In this document: positions 1-7,464 of the stretch, piece after piece | Numbering within the stretch: position 1 is the first letter of the stretch | Layout of the letters: each line of letters begins with the position of its first letter | From: Sherwoodlollariibacterium sp049275655 | GTDB taxonomy: Bacteria > Omnitrophota > Gorgyraeia > Gygaellales > Profunditerraquicolaceae | NCBI GenBank assembly: GCA_049275655.1 | Contig: JBASUY010000032.1 | Coordinates: 1 to 14,415, forward strand | DNA: 14,415 nt | Direction of reading: 5' to 3' | Program-made: the position numbers and the translations under genes | Notes under the pieces: generated by a model | The model's input: only the letters and a program-made list of their open reading frames with translations | Databases searched by the model: none | Told to the model about the DNA's origin: nothing

Positions 1-99
1 AAAATAAAGCCCTGCCAGCTTTCCTTTTTTAATCAACGCAAGGCAAGCGGCAATCTTGCTTGAACCTATATCCAAAGCGCAGATATAATTACTTAGCAT
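1..99 (-). CDS. ftsA: FtsA, cell division actin-like ATPase (N-terminal fragment)
   Basis: Only the first 33 codons are present; the gene runs off the left edge. The reading starts at ATG 97-99 and gives an N-terminus with ALDIGSSKIAACLA at residues 8-21. That is the phosphate-1 loop (DIGSS/T-K) of the actin/Hsp70 ATPase fold found at the start of FtsA. In the family, FtsA tethers FtsZ filaments to the inner membrane and helps activate the divisome. The start overlaps the end of ftsQ by 11 bases (89-99). An in-frame stop four codons upstream excludes a longer N-terminus. Only a weak purine run (TTAAAG) precedes the ATG, so translation is probably coupled to ftsQ. FtsQ then FtsA is the canonical dcw order, which supports FtsA over other actin-like proteins such as MreB or DnaK. 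The ATPase core and membrane-targeting helix are outside the window. Confidence 0.88.
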   Translation of the reverse strand, partial: MLSNYICALDIGSSKIAACLALIKKGKLAGLYF

Positions 100-838
100 C
101 TTTAATATTTATCACCGGCTCATTAAACCTTAAATCTATATACCTGACATCCTTAAGGTTATTCTTTCTTTGGGCTATCAGCCCGGACATAACCGCAATC
201 TTTTCTAATATATTACCCCGCGATATCCTTACTTCAAGTATTTTTTGCTCCTCCTTAACCGATATCAACATAGTAATATAATCCGAACCCTCAATATCTA
301 TCCTTTTTATTTGAAGGCTGTTTAAATTAGGATACCTCTTTATCTCTTTAATAACCGCCAAAGCCAAATCTAATTCCTTAGACTCTAGCCTTCTTCCCGG
401 GATAACTTTAGTTATCTTTGAAGTTAAACCGCTGATAACTATAAGATTTTCCTTTTCGTAGTTAACAGGAAGCTCAAATAATACTCCGGACTCATCTACC
501 GCAAAATAGCGGTACAAAGAGACTAAGGCAACTGGTTCTCTTTGGACAAAGTTAACAAATATACGGTCGGGAAAGAGGCGGACTAAGCTTACCCTTAAAG
601 ACTCCGGGGAATACCCTGCAATATGCTCAGATTCTTTATGTAAATCAATGGAAAAGATATTCCTCCCCTTTAGATAATTAACCTCTCTATCCTGCCTGCC
701 TGAGACAATAACCTCCTTTACGAGAAAATAATCAGATGTAGTAAATACCCTACAAGCAAGCCTTACTCCTACTACAAAGAGAAGAATTAAAACTATGGAT
801 ATAGCCCACGGTAAAGGATTAAACTTTCGCCTTCTCAT
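89..838 (-). CDS. ftsQ: FtsQ/DivIB-type cell division protein
   Basis: 249 residues, bitopic membrane protein. It has a short basic cytoplasmic tail (MRRRKF), one membrane helix at about residues 11-30, a POTRA-like domain at about 35-101 (FLVKEVIVSG, then GRNIFSIDL, LFPDRIFVNF and REPVAL), and a FtsQ/DivIB beta domain ending in YIDLRFNEPVI at 233-243. FtsQ recruits FtsL and FtsB and links early and late divisome proteins in the periplasm. The start is ATG 836-838, inside the end of ddl (20-base overlap), with no Shine-Dalgarno sequence upstream; the terminal ddl codons supply the leader, so coupling is likely. The end overlaps ftsA. Length is near the family norm. Sequence conservation is low, as usual for FtsQ; the call rests on topology, the POTRA-like pattern and position between ddl and ftsA. 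Confidence 0.9.
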   Translation of the reverse strand: MRRRKFNPLPWAISIVLILLFVVGVRLACRVFTTSDYFLVKEVIVSGRQDREVNYLKGRNIFSIDLHKESEHIAGYSPESLRVSLVRLFPDRIFVNFVQREPVALVSLYRYFAVDESGVLFELPVNYEKENLIVISGLTSKITKVIPGRRLESKELDLALAVIKEIKRYPNLNSLQIKRIDIEGSDYITMLISVKEEQKILEVRISRGNILEKIAVMSGLIAQRKNNLKDVRYIDLRFNEPVINIKDAK

Positions 839-1757
839 AAGCCAATTGAATAAGTTTTAAGCATAGGTTATTAAAATCTATCCCTGCGCTCTTAGCTGCC
901 TTAGGCAAAAGGCTTGTTGCAGTAAGCCCGGGGATGGTGTTAATCTCTAAGATATACGGCCTGTTGCAGCTATCAAGTATTATATCTACCCTTGAGCAAC
1001 CATAACAACCTAAAAGTTGATGGGCAGATAGAGCCGCCCTCTTAACCTTTAAAGATATACCTTTAGGAAGTTTTGCCGGAACAATATAATCGGTAAAACC
1101 CTTTCTATACTTCGACTTGAAATCAAAAAAACCCTGGCTTGTGACAATCTCTACTATCGGCAATGCGCTTTTGCCTAATATGCCTACGGTAAGCTCTCTA
1201 CCCCTTATATACTCTTCAATTATTACCCTGCTATCAAACTTAAATGCTTCTTTTATCCCGTCTTTTAAACTATCTTGGTCTTGCGCTATAGAGATTCCTA
1301 TGCTTGACCCGGTAAGGGCAGGTTTAACCACCAAAGGAAAAGCAAGATTGTTTAAGGTGATTGTGCTTTTAGCTTTACCTTTTATCACCTTAAACTTAGG
1401 GGTATGTAAACCATTCTTTCTAAAGATGAGGCGGGAAGCGACTTTATCCATAGCCAACCTGCTAGCCCTTACACCCGAACCTGTATAAGGAATCTTTAGT
1501 TTATCTAAAACTCCTTGTATGCCTCCGTCCTCTCCAAACCTTCCGTGCAAGGCAATAAATGCGCAGTCTATACCGCTTTTTTTCATCAAGGAGATATTTT
1601 CTTTAATACTTGCGCTTTTTATTATAATTGCCTTTGCATTAATACCTTTTGCTTTTAATGCTTTTAATACAGCGCGCCCGCTCTTAAGCGATATCTTATG
1701 CTCGCTTGAGGGCCCGCCCATTAAAACCCCAATCTTGCTAAAATTTTTCCTTAACAT
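819..1757 (-). CDS. ddl: D-alanine--D-alanine ligase
   Basis: 312 residues, cytoplasmic ATP-grasp enzyme that joins two D-alanines to make the terminal dipeptide used by MurF. Family motifs are in order: GGPSSEHKISLKSG (14-27, catalytic-type Glu19), HGRFGEDGGIQG (71-82), YTGSG (91-95), MDK (103-105), VVKPALTGSSIG (143-154), EEYIRGRELTVG (181-192), the omega-loop region FDFKSKYRKGFTDY (211-224, with Tyr217), RVDIILD (256-262) and the metal/phosphate segment EINTIPGLTATS (271-282). Tyr217 fits the loop tyrosine of D-Ala-D-Ala ligases rather than the D-Ala-D-Lac type, so intrinsic vancomycin resistance is not suggested. Length matches DdlB-type enzymes. The start is ATG 1755-1757, two bases after the murB stop and without a visible ribosome binding site. 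It overlaps ftsQ by 20 bases. Confidence 0.97.
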   Translation of the reverse strand: MLRKNFSKIGVLMGGPSSEHKISLKSGRAVLKALKAKGINAKAIIIKSASIKENISLMKKSGIDCAFIALHGRFGEDGGIQGVLDKLKIPYTGSGVRASRLAMDKVASRLIFRKNGLHTPKFKVIKGKAKSTITLNNLAFPLVVKPALTGSSIGISIAQDQDSLKDGIKEAFKFDSRVIIEEYIRGRELTVGILGKSALPIVEIVTSQGFFDFKSKYRKGFTDYIVPAKLPKGISLKVKRAALSAHQLLGCYGCSRVDIILDSCNRPYILEINTIPGLTATSLLPKAAKSAGIDFNNLCLKLIQLAYEKAKV

Positions 1758-1759
1758 AG

Positions 1760-2635
1760 TTAGCTTAATATATGTATCTCCGGCTTTAAATCCACTCCAA
1801 ACTTTTTTCTTACCTTAGCGCGTATTAATTTTATTAGGCGCAAGACATCATCTGCCTTTGCATTGCCTTTATTTAAAATAAAATTAGCGTGCTTACGCGA
1901 GACAATAGCTCCGCCTGACTCTTTACCCTTTAGCCCGCAACGCTCAATTAACCTTGCGGCATAATCCCCTTTCGGATTTTTAAAAATAGACCCTGCACTG
2001 TAAAAGACGCGGCCCTGGGCTTTATACCTTTTAAGCAGACACTCCTTAATATTTTGCCTTATCTTTTCTTTTTTATCCTGACTTAATTTTAACCGTGCCC
2101 CTAAGATAATATATTTCTTAAGCCCGCTTCTACGGTAACCAAACTTAATCATCTTTTTCTTTAGGCGCTTTACCTTTCCAAAAGAATCCATCACCCTTAC
2201 TTCATCCACTAACCCTGAAATCTCCTTGCCCCAACAACCGGCATTCATCGCTATAGCTCCGCCTAATGTTGCCGGCACACCGGATAAAAACTCTAACCCT
2301 GACAAAGACCTATCAAGCGCAAACTTTATAATTGAAGATAAAGACGCGCCTGCCTGAGCTTCAATAAACTCTCTTTTTACCTTTATCTTTTTAAAATACG
2401 CAGAGTTTAAAAGTATGACCAATCCCTTTACGCCTCTATCGCTTATTAAAAGATTGCTCCCTGCGCCTATGATAAAATAAGGCACCTTATTCTTCTTTGC
2501 CTGAATAATTAAGCGCTTCAAGGTAGATAAATCCTTAGGAACACAAAAATACTCAGCAGGTCCACCGATTTTAAAGGTGGTCCTGTTTTTAAGCGGATAA
2601 TTACTCTTTACTTTTAAGCCTCTCTGCCAATTCAT
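1760..2635 (-). CDS. murB: UDP-N-acetylenolpyruvoylglucosamine reductase
   Basis: 291 residues, cytoplasmic FAD enzyme that reduces UDP-GlcNAc-enolpyruvate to UDP-MurNAc with NADPH. Motifs: FKIGG (21-25), FAD-binding GAGSNLL (57-63), SGVPATLGGAIAMNAG (118-133), YRRS (167-170), SAGSIFKNP (213-221) carrying the proton-donor serine (Ser216), GGAIVSRKHANFI (241-253) and C-terminal KPEI with the second catalytic Glu (286). The SAGSIFKNP form and short C-terminus fit the shorter type II MurB rather than the E. coli type I. ATG 2633-2635 is the only usable start: an in-frame stop lies two codons upstream and no ATG, GTG or TTG follows before the conserved core. It therefore overlaps murC by 35 bases, the largest overlap here, and no Shine-Dalgarno is seen. 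murB between murC and ddl is common outside enterobacteria. Confidence 0.97.
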   Translation of the reverse strand: MNWQRGLKVKSNYPLKNRTTFKIGGPAEYFCVPKDLSTLKRLIIQAKKNKVPYFIIGAGSNLLISDRGVKGLVILLNSAYFKKIKVKREFIEAQAGASLSSIIKFALDRSLSGLEFLSGVPATLGGAIAMNAGCWGKEISGLVDEVRVMDSFGKVKRLKKKMIKFGYRRSGLKKYIILGARLKLSQDKKEKIRQNIKECLLKRYKAQGRVFYSAGSIFKNPKGDYAARLIERCGLKGKESGGAIVSRKHANFILNKGNAKADDVLRLIKLIRAKVRKKFGVDLKPEIHILS

Positions 2636-3968
2636 CGCTTAACTTAGAGATATCCCCTGCGCCGAGGGTTATTACTAAATCTTTTGGTTTTAGCAACTCA
2701 ATTACCCTCTCTACAACCTCATCCTTTAAAGTATAATAGACCGCCTTATCTTTGTTAAACTCTTTTATCGCCAAACTAAGTTTACGGCTATCTACCCCGC
2801 TAATAGGCTCTTCTGCCGCAGGATAGATATCCGTAATAAAAAGTATATCTGCCTGATTAAAACTCTTGGTAAACTCATCAAATAAAAACTTAGTGCGCGT
2901 ATATCTATGCGGCTGGAATATAACAATCCTTCTTTTTGCCTCTAAATAACTTAACGCCTTAAGCGTTGCTTTAATTTCAGTAGGATGATGCGCATAATCA
3001 TCAAGGATTGTGTAGTTATCATCCTTAAATTTTAAATCCAGCCTGCGGCCTGCGCCTTTATACCCTGAAAGCGCGCTACTAATAACCTTAGTATCTATTC
3101 CTAAGGTTATCCCTAAGGCAACAACCGCTAAAGCATTAGATATATTATGCTCTCCTGCTAACCCTAAGGTAAAACGCGATACAAATTTATCTTTAAAAAA
3201 ACAATCAAACTCGCTCTTAAGCCCGTTAAAGGCTATATTTTTTGGATAAATATCAGCGCCAGAAGATAAACCAAAACTAATAACCTTATCCTTGTAATCT
3301 TTTGCTATCTGCATAAGAGATGCGTCTTGACTACAGCAAAAGATTTTGCCGTTAGTGCGCGTGGCATCAAAAAAATCCCTAAATGCCTTTAAGATATTAT
3401 CAAAACCCTTGTAATAATCAAGATGTTCGTAGTCTATATTAGTGATTATAGAGTAATCCGGCTTATAATAGAGAAATGAGCCGTCTGACTCATCTGCCTC
3501 GGCAACAAAGAATTTGCCACAGCCAAAACAAGCATTGGCATCTAAGTTTTTTAAAATCCCTCCTACTGCAACAGTAGGCTGAAGCCCTGCTTCAAGCAAA
3601 AGATACGAAGCCAAAGATGCGGTAGTAGTCTTTCCGTGGCTTCCGGCAACAGCAATAACCGTCTTATCAGCCATAAGCGTAGCTAAGGCTTGGGCGCGCT
3701 TTAACAATGGCAACTTAAGCCTTTTTGCCTCTAATACCTCCGGATTATCCTCTTTGATAGCAGATGAATAAATAACCGTGGGACTTCCGGTTAGATTTTC
3801 TTTAGAGTGCCCTATATAGACCTTAGCACCCAGATGCCTTAAAGTTAAAATCTCCTTATTCTCTTTTAAATCAGACCCGCTTACAGTATTGCCTAAACGC
3901 AACAAGAGGCGCGCTATCCCACTCATCCCTATTCCGCCGATACCAATCAAATGATAATCATTATTCAT
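2601..3968 (-). CDS. murC: UDP-N-acetylmuramate--L-alanine ligase
   Basis: 455 residues, cytoplasmic Mur ligase adding L-Ala to UDP-MurNAc, the first amino acid of the stem peptide. The three-domain layout is clear: an N-terminal Rossmann fold with GIGGIGMSGIA (9-19), a central ATPase with P-loop GSHGKTTT (109-116), AEADESDGSF (156-165), DYEHLDYY (179-186) and the GEHNISNALA motif (272-281), and a C-terminal domain with DDYAHHPTEI (323-332), FQPHRYTRT (351-359) and GAGDI (436-440). AHHPTE and QPHRYTRT separate MurC from MurD, MurE and MurF; the length excludes a MurC-Ddl fusion. The start ATG 3966-3968 has a good Shine-Dalgarno (AAGGAAG at 3978-3984, about 10 bases upstream) in the 15-base gap after murG, so it may be an independent translation entry point in the operon. 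Confidence 0.98.
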   Translation of the reverse strand: MNNDYHLIGIGGIGMSGIARLLLRLGNTVSGSDLKENKEILTLRHLGAKVYIGHSKENLTGSPTVIYSSAIKEDNPEVLEAKRLKLPLLKRAQALATLMADKTVIAVAGSHGKTTTASLASYLLLEAGLQPTVAVGGILKNLDANACFGCGKFFVAEADESDGSFLYYKPDYSIITNIDYEHLDYYKGFDNILKAFRDFFDATRTNGKIFCCSQDASLMQIAKDYKDKVISFGLSSGADIYPKNIAFNGLKSEFDCFFKDKFVSRFTLGLAGEHNISNALAVVALGITLGIDTKVISSALSGYKGAGRRLDLKFKDDNYTILDDYAHHPTEIKATLKALSYLEAKRRIVIFQPHRYTRTKFLFDEFTKSFNQADILFITDIYPAAEEPISGVDSRKLSLAIKEFNKDKAVYYTLKDEVVERVIELLKPKDLVITLGAGDISKLSDELAERLKSKE

Positions 3969-3983
3969 AAAATTACGCTTCCT

Positions 3984-5081
3984 TTAATCTCTGTAAAGCA
4001 AGGATTCTGCAACTTCTAACAAGCGCTCTACTGCATTGCCTTGAAAGATATGCTTAAAGTTATCCCTCATCTTGGTAAGTCCTACAGGGTTAGCAACCAA
4101 CCCCTCTATTGCCTTATGGAGCGCGCCTAAACTCGCCTCTTCATCTTTTATAATAATACCCGCACCTATACCCTCTAATGCTAAGGCATTGTAGAATTGA
4201 TGCCTATAGGCAAAAGGATAGGGCAAAAATATTGCAGGAACCTTAAAATATATTAGCTCAGATATAGTCGTTGCCCCTGCGCGGCTAACCGCTAAATCAG
4301 CGCAACTATAAACCCTCCCCATCTCTTTAGAGAATAAAAATACCTTAGCACTAACCCCTAAGCTTTTATACCTATCCTGAACATCCTTTAATAACCCATC
4401 CCTGCCTAAAATATGCAAAACCTGAAAACCCTTCTTATCTTCTATTAACTCCACCGCCTTTAAGAATAGCTCGTTAACCCTGCTACTCCCTTGGCTACCC
4501 CCCATAACTAAAATAGTAAGCCTACCCTCCTCTAAACCAAAAGACCTCAACGCCTCTTCTTTAGGCTCTTTTTTTAGGCTTCCTCTTATGGGGTTTCCGG
4601 AAAAAAATATCTTATCTTCACGCAAACCAAAATGCCGCTTTGATTCTAAAAATGAAATTGCCACGCCGTCAGAAAATTTAGCCAAAAACCTATTCGCCTT
4701 CCCGGGCAAGACATTCTGCTCGTGGATTAAAGTTTTAATCCTGAAAAACCAAGCCGTAATCACTAAAGGCAAGGAATCTAAACTCCCAAAACCTAAAACA
4801 ATATCCGGCTTAAACCTCAATAGGATAAATAGCCCCTGCCAGGCAGCCCTTACAAAAGAGAGTAATCCTTTGATGTTTTTTTTGCTAAAAGAGAACGAGA
4901 GCCTGTAAGAAGGCAAGTAAGCTACTCTCTGTTTAGGAAAACTTAAGTCTAAGGCAATACTCCTTGAAGGCAAGACTAATAAACTCTCAGAAGAAGGATA
5001 CTTCTCCCTTAGCTTCTCTAAAAAAGCCTCGGCAGGAAAGATATGCCCACCGCTTGCTCCGGCAACTACTAATACTCTCAT
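3984..5081 (-). CDS. murG: UDP-GlcNAc:lipid I N-acetylglucosaminyltransferase
   Basis: 365 residues, GT28/GT-B glycosyltransferase peripheral to the inner membrane that converts lipid I to lipid II. The N-terminal G-loop is GASGGHIFPA (8-17; usual form GGTGGHxxPA). HEQNVLPGKAN (120-130) is canonical. The C-terminal nucleotide-sugar half has GGSQGS (194-199), SRAGATTISEL (266-276) and PYPFAYRHQFYNA (287-299). The second glycine loop, usually GxGGYxSxP, reads GFGSLDSLP (97-105), and the PxPxA..HQ..NA motif is about one residue shorter than the common Gram-positive form. Placement between ftsW and murC is canonical and supports MurG over other GT28 enzymes. ATG 5079-5081 follows the ftsW stop by 8 bases; the only upstream purine run (AAAGAAG) abuts the start codon, so initiation is probably weak or coupled. 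Confidence 0.96.
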   Translation of the reverse strand: MRVLVVAGASGGHIFPAEAFLEKLREKYPSSESLLVLPSRSIALDLSFPKQRVAYLPSYRLSFSFSKKNIKGLLSFVRAAWQGLFILLRFKPDIVLGFGSLDSLPLVITAWFFRIKTLIHEQNVLPGKANRFLAKFSDGVAISFLESKRHFGLREDKIFFSGNPIRGSLKKEPKEEALRSFGLEEGRLTILVMGGSQGSSRVNELFLKAVELIEDKKGFQVLHILGRDGLLKDVQDRYKSLGVSAKVFLFSKEMGRVYSCADLAVSRAGATTISELIYFKVPAIFLPYPFAYRHQFYNALALEGIGAGIIIKDEEASLGALHKAIEGLVANPVGLTKMRDNFKHIFQGNAVERLLEVAESLLYRD

Positions 5082-5089
5082 CTTCTTTT

Positions 5090-6184
5090 TTAAGGGTAAT
5101 CTCCGATACGGGCGATATTCGCCAATATGCCTACGCTTATCATATCAAATATAAAAGAAGTCCCCCCATAACTTATAAAAGGCAAAGGCAAGCCCTTGGT
5201 AGGCAGGATACCGCAAGAAACCCCGATATTAATCATTGCCCTAAAAGATATCATCAATACAAGCCCTAAACTAAGGAAATAACTAAAATTATCCGGGGCG
5301 TTCTTAATAATCTTAATACCCTGCTGAATAAAAATGATAAAAAGTATGACTACCCCTATCGTCCCTAAGAGCCCGAGTTCCTCCCCTATTATAGAGAATA
5401 TAAAATCAGTATGCGCGGCAGGCAGGTAAAATAACTTCTGTTTTGAATGGCCTAATCCTACGCCAAATAATCCTCCTGAGCCTAAGGCAATCTGCGACTG
5501 GATTACCTGAAAACCGCTCCCCTTTGGGTCAAGCCAAGGATTGATAAACGCCATAATACGTGCCTTACGGTAAGGCACGCTAAAGACTAAAAAATATAGA
5601 AAAGGCAAACTACTTAACAACAAAGGCAATATAAAAGATAAGCGCGAGCCGGCGATAAAAAGAAGGGTTATGGTTACGAAACTCAAAGCCACGGTCGTGC
5701 CTAAATCCGGTTGAAGGAGTATTAGAATAGAGGCTAAACCTAAAATTGCCATCGGCGGGACAAAGCCTTTAAGAAAAGACTTAACCGTATTCCCTTTGCG
5801 CGCGATAAAATCCGCAAGGTAAATTATTACTGCAAGGCTGGCTAACTCCGAAGGCTGAAAACTTAAGAACTTAAACCTAAACCATCTACGCGCGCCTGAA
5901 ACCTCCCTGCCTAAGCCGGGGATTAGAACAAGGGCTAAAAGAATTATTGAAATAAAAAGGAGCGGCCGGGCAACACCCCTTAATTTACGGTAATCCACAA
6001 CCATAAATATAAACATAAGGACAACCCCGATAAGCATAAAACTTAAATGCCTCTTTAAAAAAAATAGGCTGTCCTGATATTGCTCCATAGCGTATATGCT
6101 TGAGGAGCTATAAATCATGACTACTCCTATACAAAGAAGCGCTATCGTTACTGCAAAAAGGTTTATTCTTATATTCCTTACCAT
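5090..6184 (-). CDS. ftsW: FtsW, septal peptidoglycan glycosyltransferase (SEDS family)
   Basis: 364 residues, polytopic inner-membrane SEDS protein with about ten hydrophobic segments. SEDS proteins polymerise lipid II and work with a class B PBP, here FtsI five genes upstream. Motifs: GREVSGARRWF (92-102) and FQPSELASLA (109-118), LLQPDLGTT (156-164), LPAAHTDFIFS (254-264, including the Asp260 equivalent to the catalytic aspartate of RodA/FtsW), IGEELGLLG (266-274), and the C-terminal signature GILPTKGLPLPFISYGG (325-341). FtsW is chosen over RodA or SpoVE because of the dcw position between murD and murG. In LPAAHTDF the third residue is Ala where the best-known FtsW proteins have Glu. ATG 6182-6184 is the only plausible start (an in-frame stop lies four codons upstream), and the 16-base gap after murD shows no Shine-Dalgarno sequence. 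Confidence 0.96.
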   Translation of the reverse strand: MVRNIRINLFAVTIALLCIGVVMIYSSSSIYAMEQYQDSLFFLKRHLSFMLIGVVLMFIFMVVDYRKLRGVARPLLFISIILLALVLIPGLGREVSGARRWFRFKFLSFQPSELASLAVIIYLADFIARKGNTVKSFLKGFVPPMAILGLASILILLQPDLGTTVALSFVTITLLFIAGSRLSFILPLLLSSLPFLYFLVFSVPYRKARIMAFINPWLDPKGSGFQVIQSQIALGSGGLFGVGLGHSKQKLFYLPAAHTDFIFSIIGEELGLLGTIGVVILFIIFIQQGIKIIKNAPDNFSYFLSLGLVLMISFRAMINIGVSCGILPTKGLPLPFISYGGTSFIFDMISVGILANIARIGDYP

Positions 6185-6200
6185 AAGTAAATATTAAAAC

Positions 6201-7457
6201 TTAGGCTAACTTACGCACTGCCTCCTTAAACGCCCTCCCCCTCGCCTCGTAATTTAAAAACATATCAAAGCTCTTGCACATAGGAGAAAAGAGGACGCAC
6301 TCTCCGCTGAGTGCTAAAGAAAAAGCCTTATCTACCGCCTCTTCCAAAGTCTCCGCCTGATAGGTATCAAAAAAATTGCCAAACTCTTTTTTTATTGCAT
6401 CTTTAGACTCGCCAATTAAGACCATCGCCTTAATCTTATCGCGGGCTACCTCTAAAACCCTGCTATAATCATTTCCCTTTTCCCTGCCGCCGGCAATCAA
6501 TACCGCAGGAGAACTTAGGCTATTTAAAGCCCAGACCGTAGCCTCAGTAGTAGTCGCCTTAGAGTCATTGATGAACTTTACCCCCTTTATTTCTAAGACC
6601 TCTTCCATACGGTGCTCAACCCCTTTAAACTTAAGGAAGGTATCTTTAACTATGCTATCCTCTATCCCGAATATCCTTGAAACTGCCAAGACTGCCGATT
6701 GATTAGGATTTAAGGCATCCTCCTGTTTAAAATAGGCTATCTTCGCCTTAGCCTTAGAGGCTAACCCCCGCGCAACCTCATCATCGTAATTTAAGACTAA
6801 AAAATCCGATTTATCCTGATTCTTAAATATACGCGCCTTAGCCTCAATATACCTGTGCATATCAGTATGTCTATCTAAATGATTGCGGCTTATATTAAGA
6901 ATCACGGAAACCTTAGGCTTAAACTTATCTATATACTCCAATTGAAAAGAACTAACCTCAAGAAAAACATAATCCCCTTCCTTCATCTTCCCTAACTCCT
7001 GCGTAAACGGATTGCCTATATTCCCGCAGGTAAATGCCCTCTTACCTGCCGCCTCAAATACTCTTCCTAAAAGGGTAGTAACTGTGGTCTTTCCGCAGGT
7101 GCCGGTTATAGCGATAACCTTAGCAGGACAAAATAAAAAACCAAGCTCTATCTCGCTGATAATAGGTATATTTAAATCCTTAGCCCACAATATCGGAAAG
7201 GAATCATTCGGTACACCGGGAGATATTACAAGCAAAGATACCCCTTGCAATAAATCCTTGGAGTGCTTTCCTAACTCAACAAGTATCTCTTTTGACTTTA
7301 AGGCATTTAAGTTATTGCGGGTAAAAACATTATCCTGATTATCGGTAACCTTAACATTTGCGCCTAAGGTATATAAAAGATTAGCGGAAGATAAGCCACT
7401 TTTCCCAAACCCGACGACAAGGACATCCTTGCCCTGAAAATAGTTTTTATCCTTCAT
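6201..7457 (-). CDS. murD: UDP-N-acetylmuramoyl-L-alanine--D-glutamate ligase (short variant)
   Basis: 418 residues, cytoplasmic Mur ligase adding D-Glu to UDP-MurNAc-L-Ala. Domain 1 carries VVGFGKSGLSSA (14-25) and ISPGVP (78-83). Domain 2 has P-loop GTCGKTT (119-125), GNIGNPF (145-151), LEVSSFQLE (166-174) and RNHLDRH (191-197). Domain 3 has EHRMEEV (281-287), NDSKATTTEAT (297-307), AGGREKGND (322-330) and SPMCKSFDMF (391-400). These are MurD-specific, so the assignment is firm. Two oddities stand out. The P-loop has Cys121 where Asn or Lys is usual. About 30 residues before residue 250 are missing compared with E. coli MurD, including the HN of the HNxxN motif (region FKQEDALNPNQSAVLAV, 243-259). 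Length is about 20 below E. coli MurD (438). ATG 7455-7457 starts 7 bases after mraY without a visible Shine-Dalgarno. Confidence 0.96.
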   Translation of the reverse strand: MKDKNYFQGKDVLVVGFGKSGLSSANLLYTLGANVKVTDNQDNVFTRNNLNALKSKEILVELGKHSKDLLQGVSLLVISPGVPNDSFPILWAKDLNIPIISEIELGFLFCPAKVIAITGTCGKTTVTTLLGRVFEAAGKRAFTCGNIGNPFTQELGKMKEGDYVFLEVSSFQLEYIDKFKPKVSVILNISRNHLDRHTDMHRYIEAKARIFKNQDKSDFLVLNYDDEVARGLASKAKAKIAYFKQEDALNPNQSAVLAVSRIFGIEDSIVKDTFLKFKGVEHRMEEVLEIKGVKFINDSKATTTEATVWALNSLSSPAVLIAGGREKGNDYSRVLEVARDKIKAMVLIGESKDAIKKEFGNFFDTYQAETLEEAVDKAFSLALSGECVLFSPMCKSFDMFLNYEARGRAFKEAVRKLA

Positions 7458-7464
7458 TAAAGTT

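Noticed and set aside
1117..1488. Plus-strand open frame of 123 codons opposite ddl
   Set aside because: Lies wholly within the conserved ddl gene in antisense; composition looks like reverse translation of Ddl rather than a protein.
4964..5269. Plus-strand open frame spanning the murG/ftsW junction
   Set aside because: Antisense to two conserved genes; residue content is skewed and no start signal is present.
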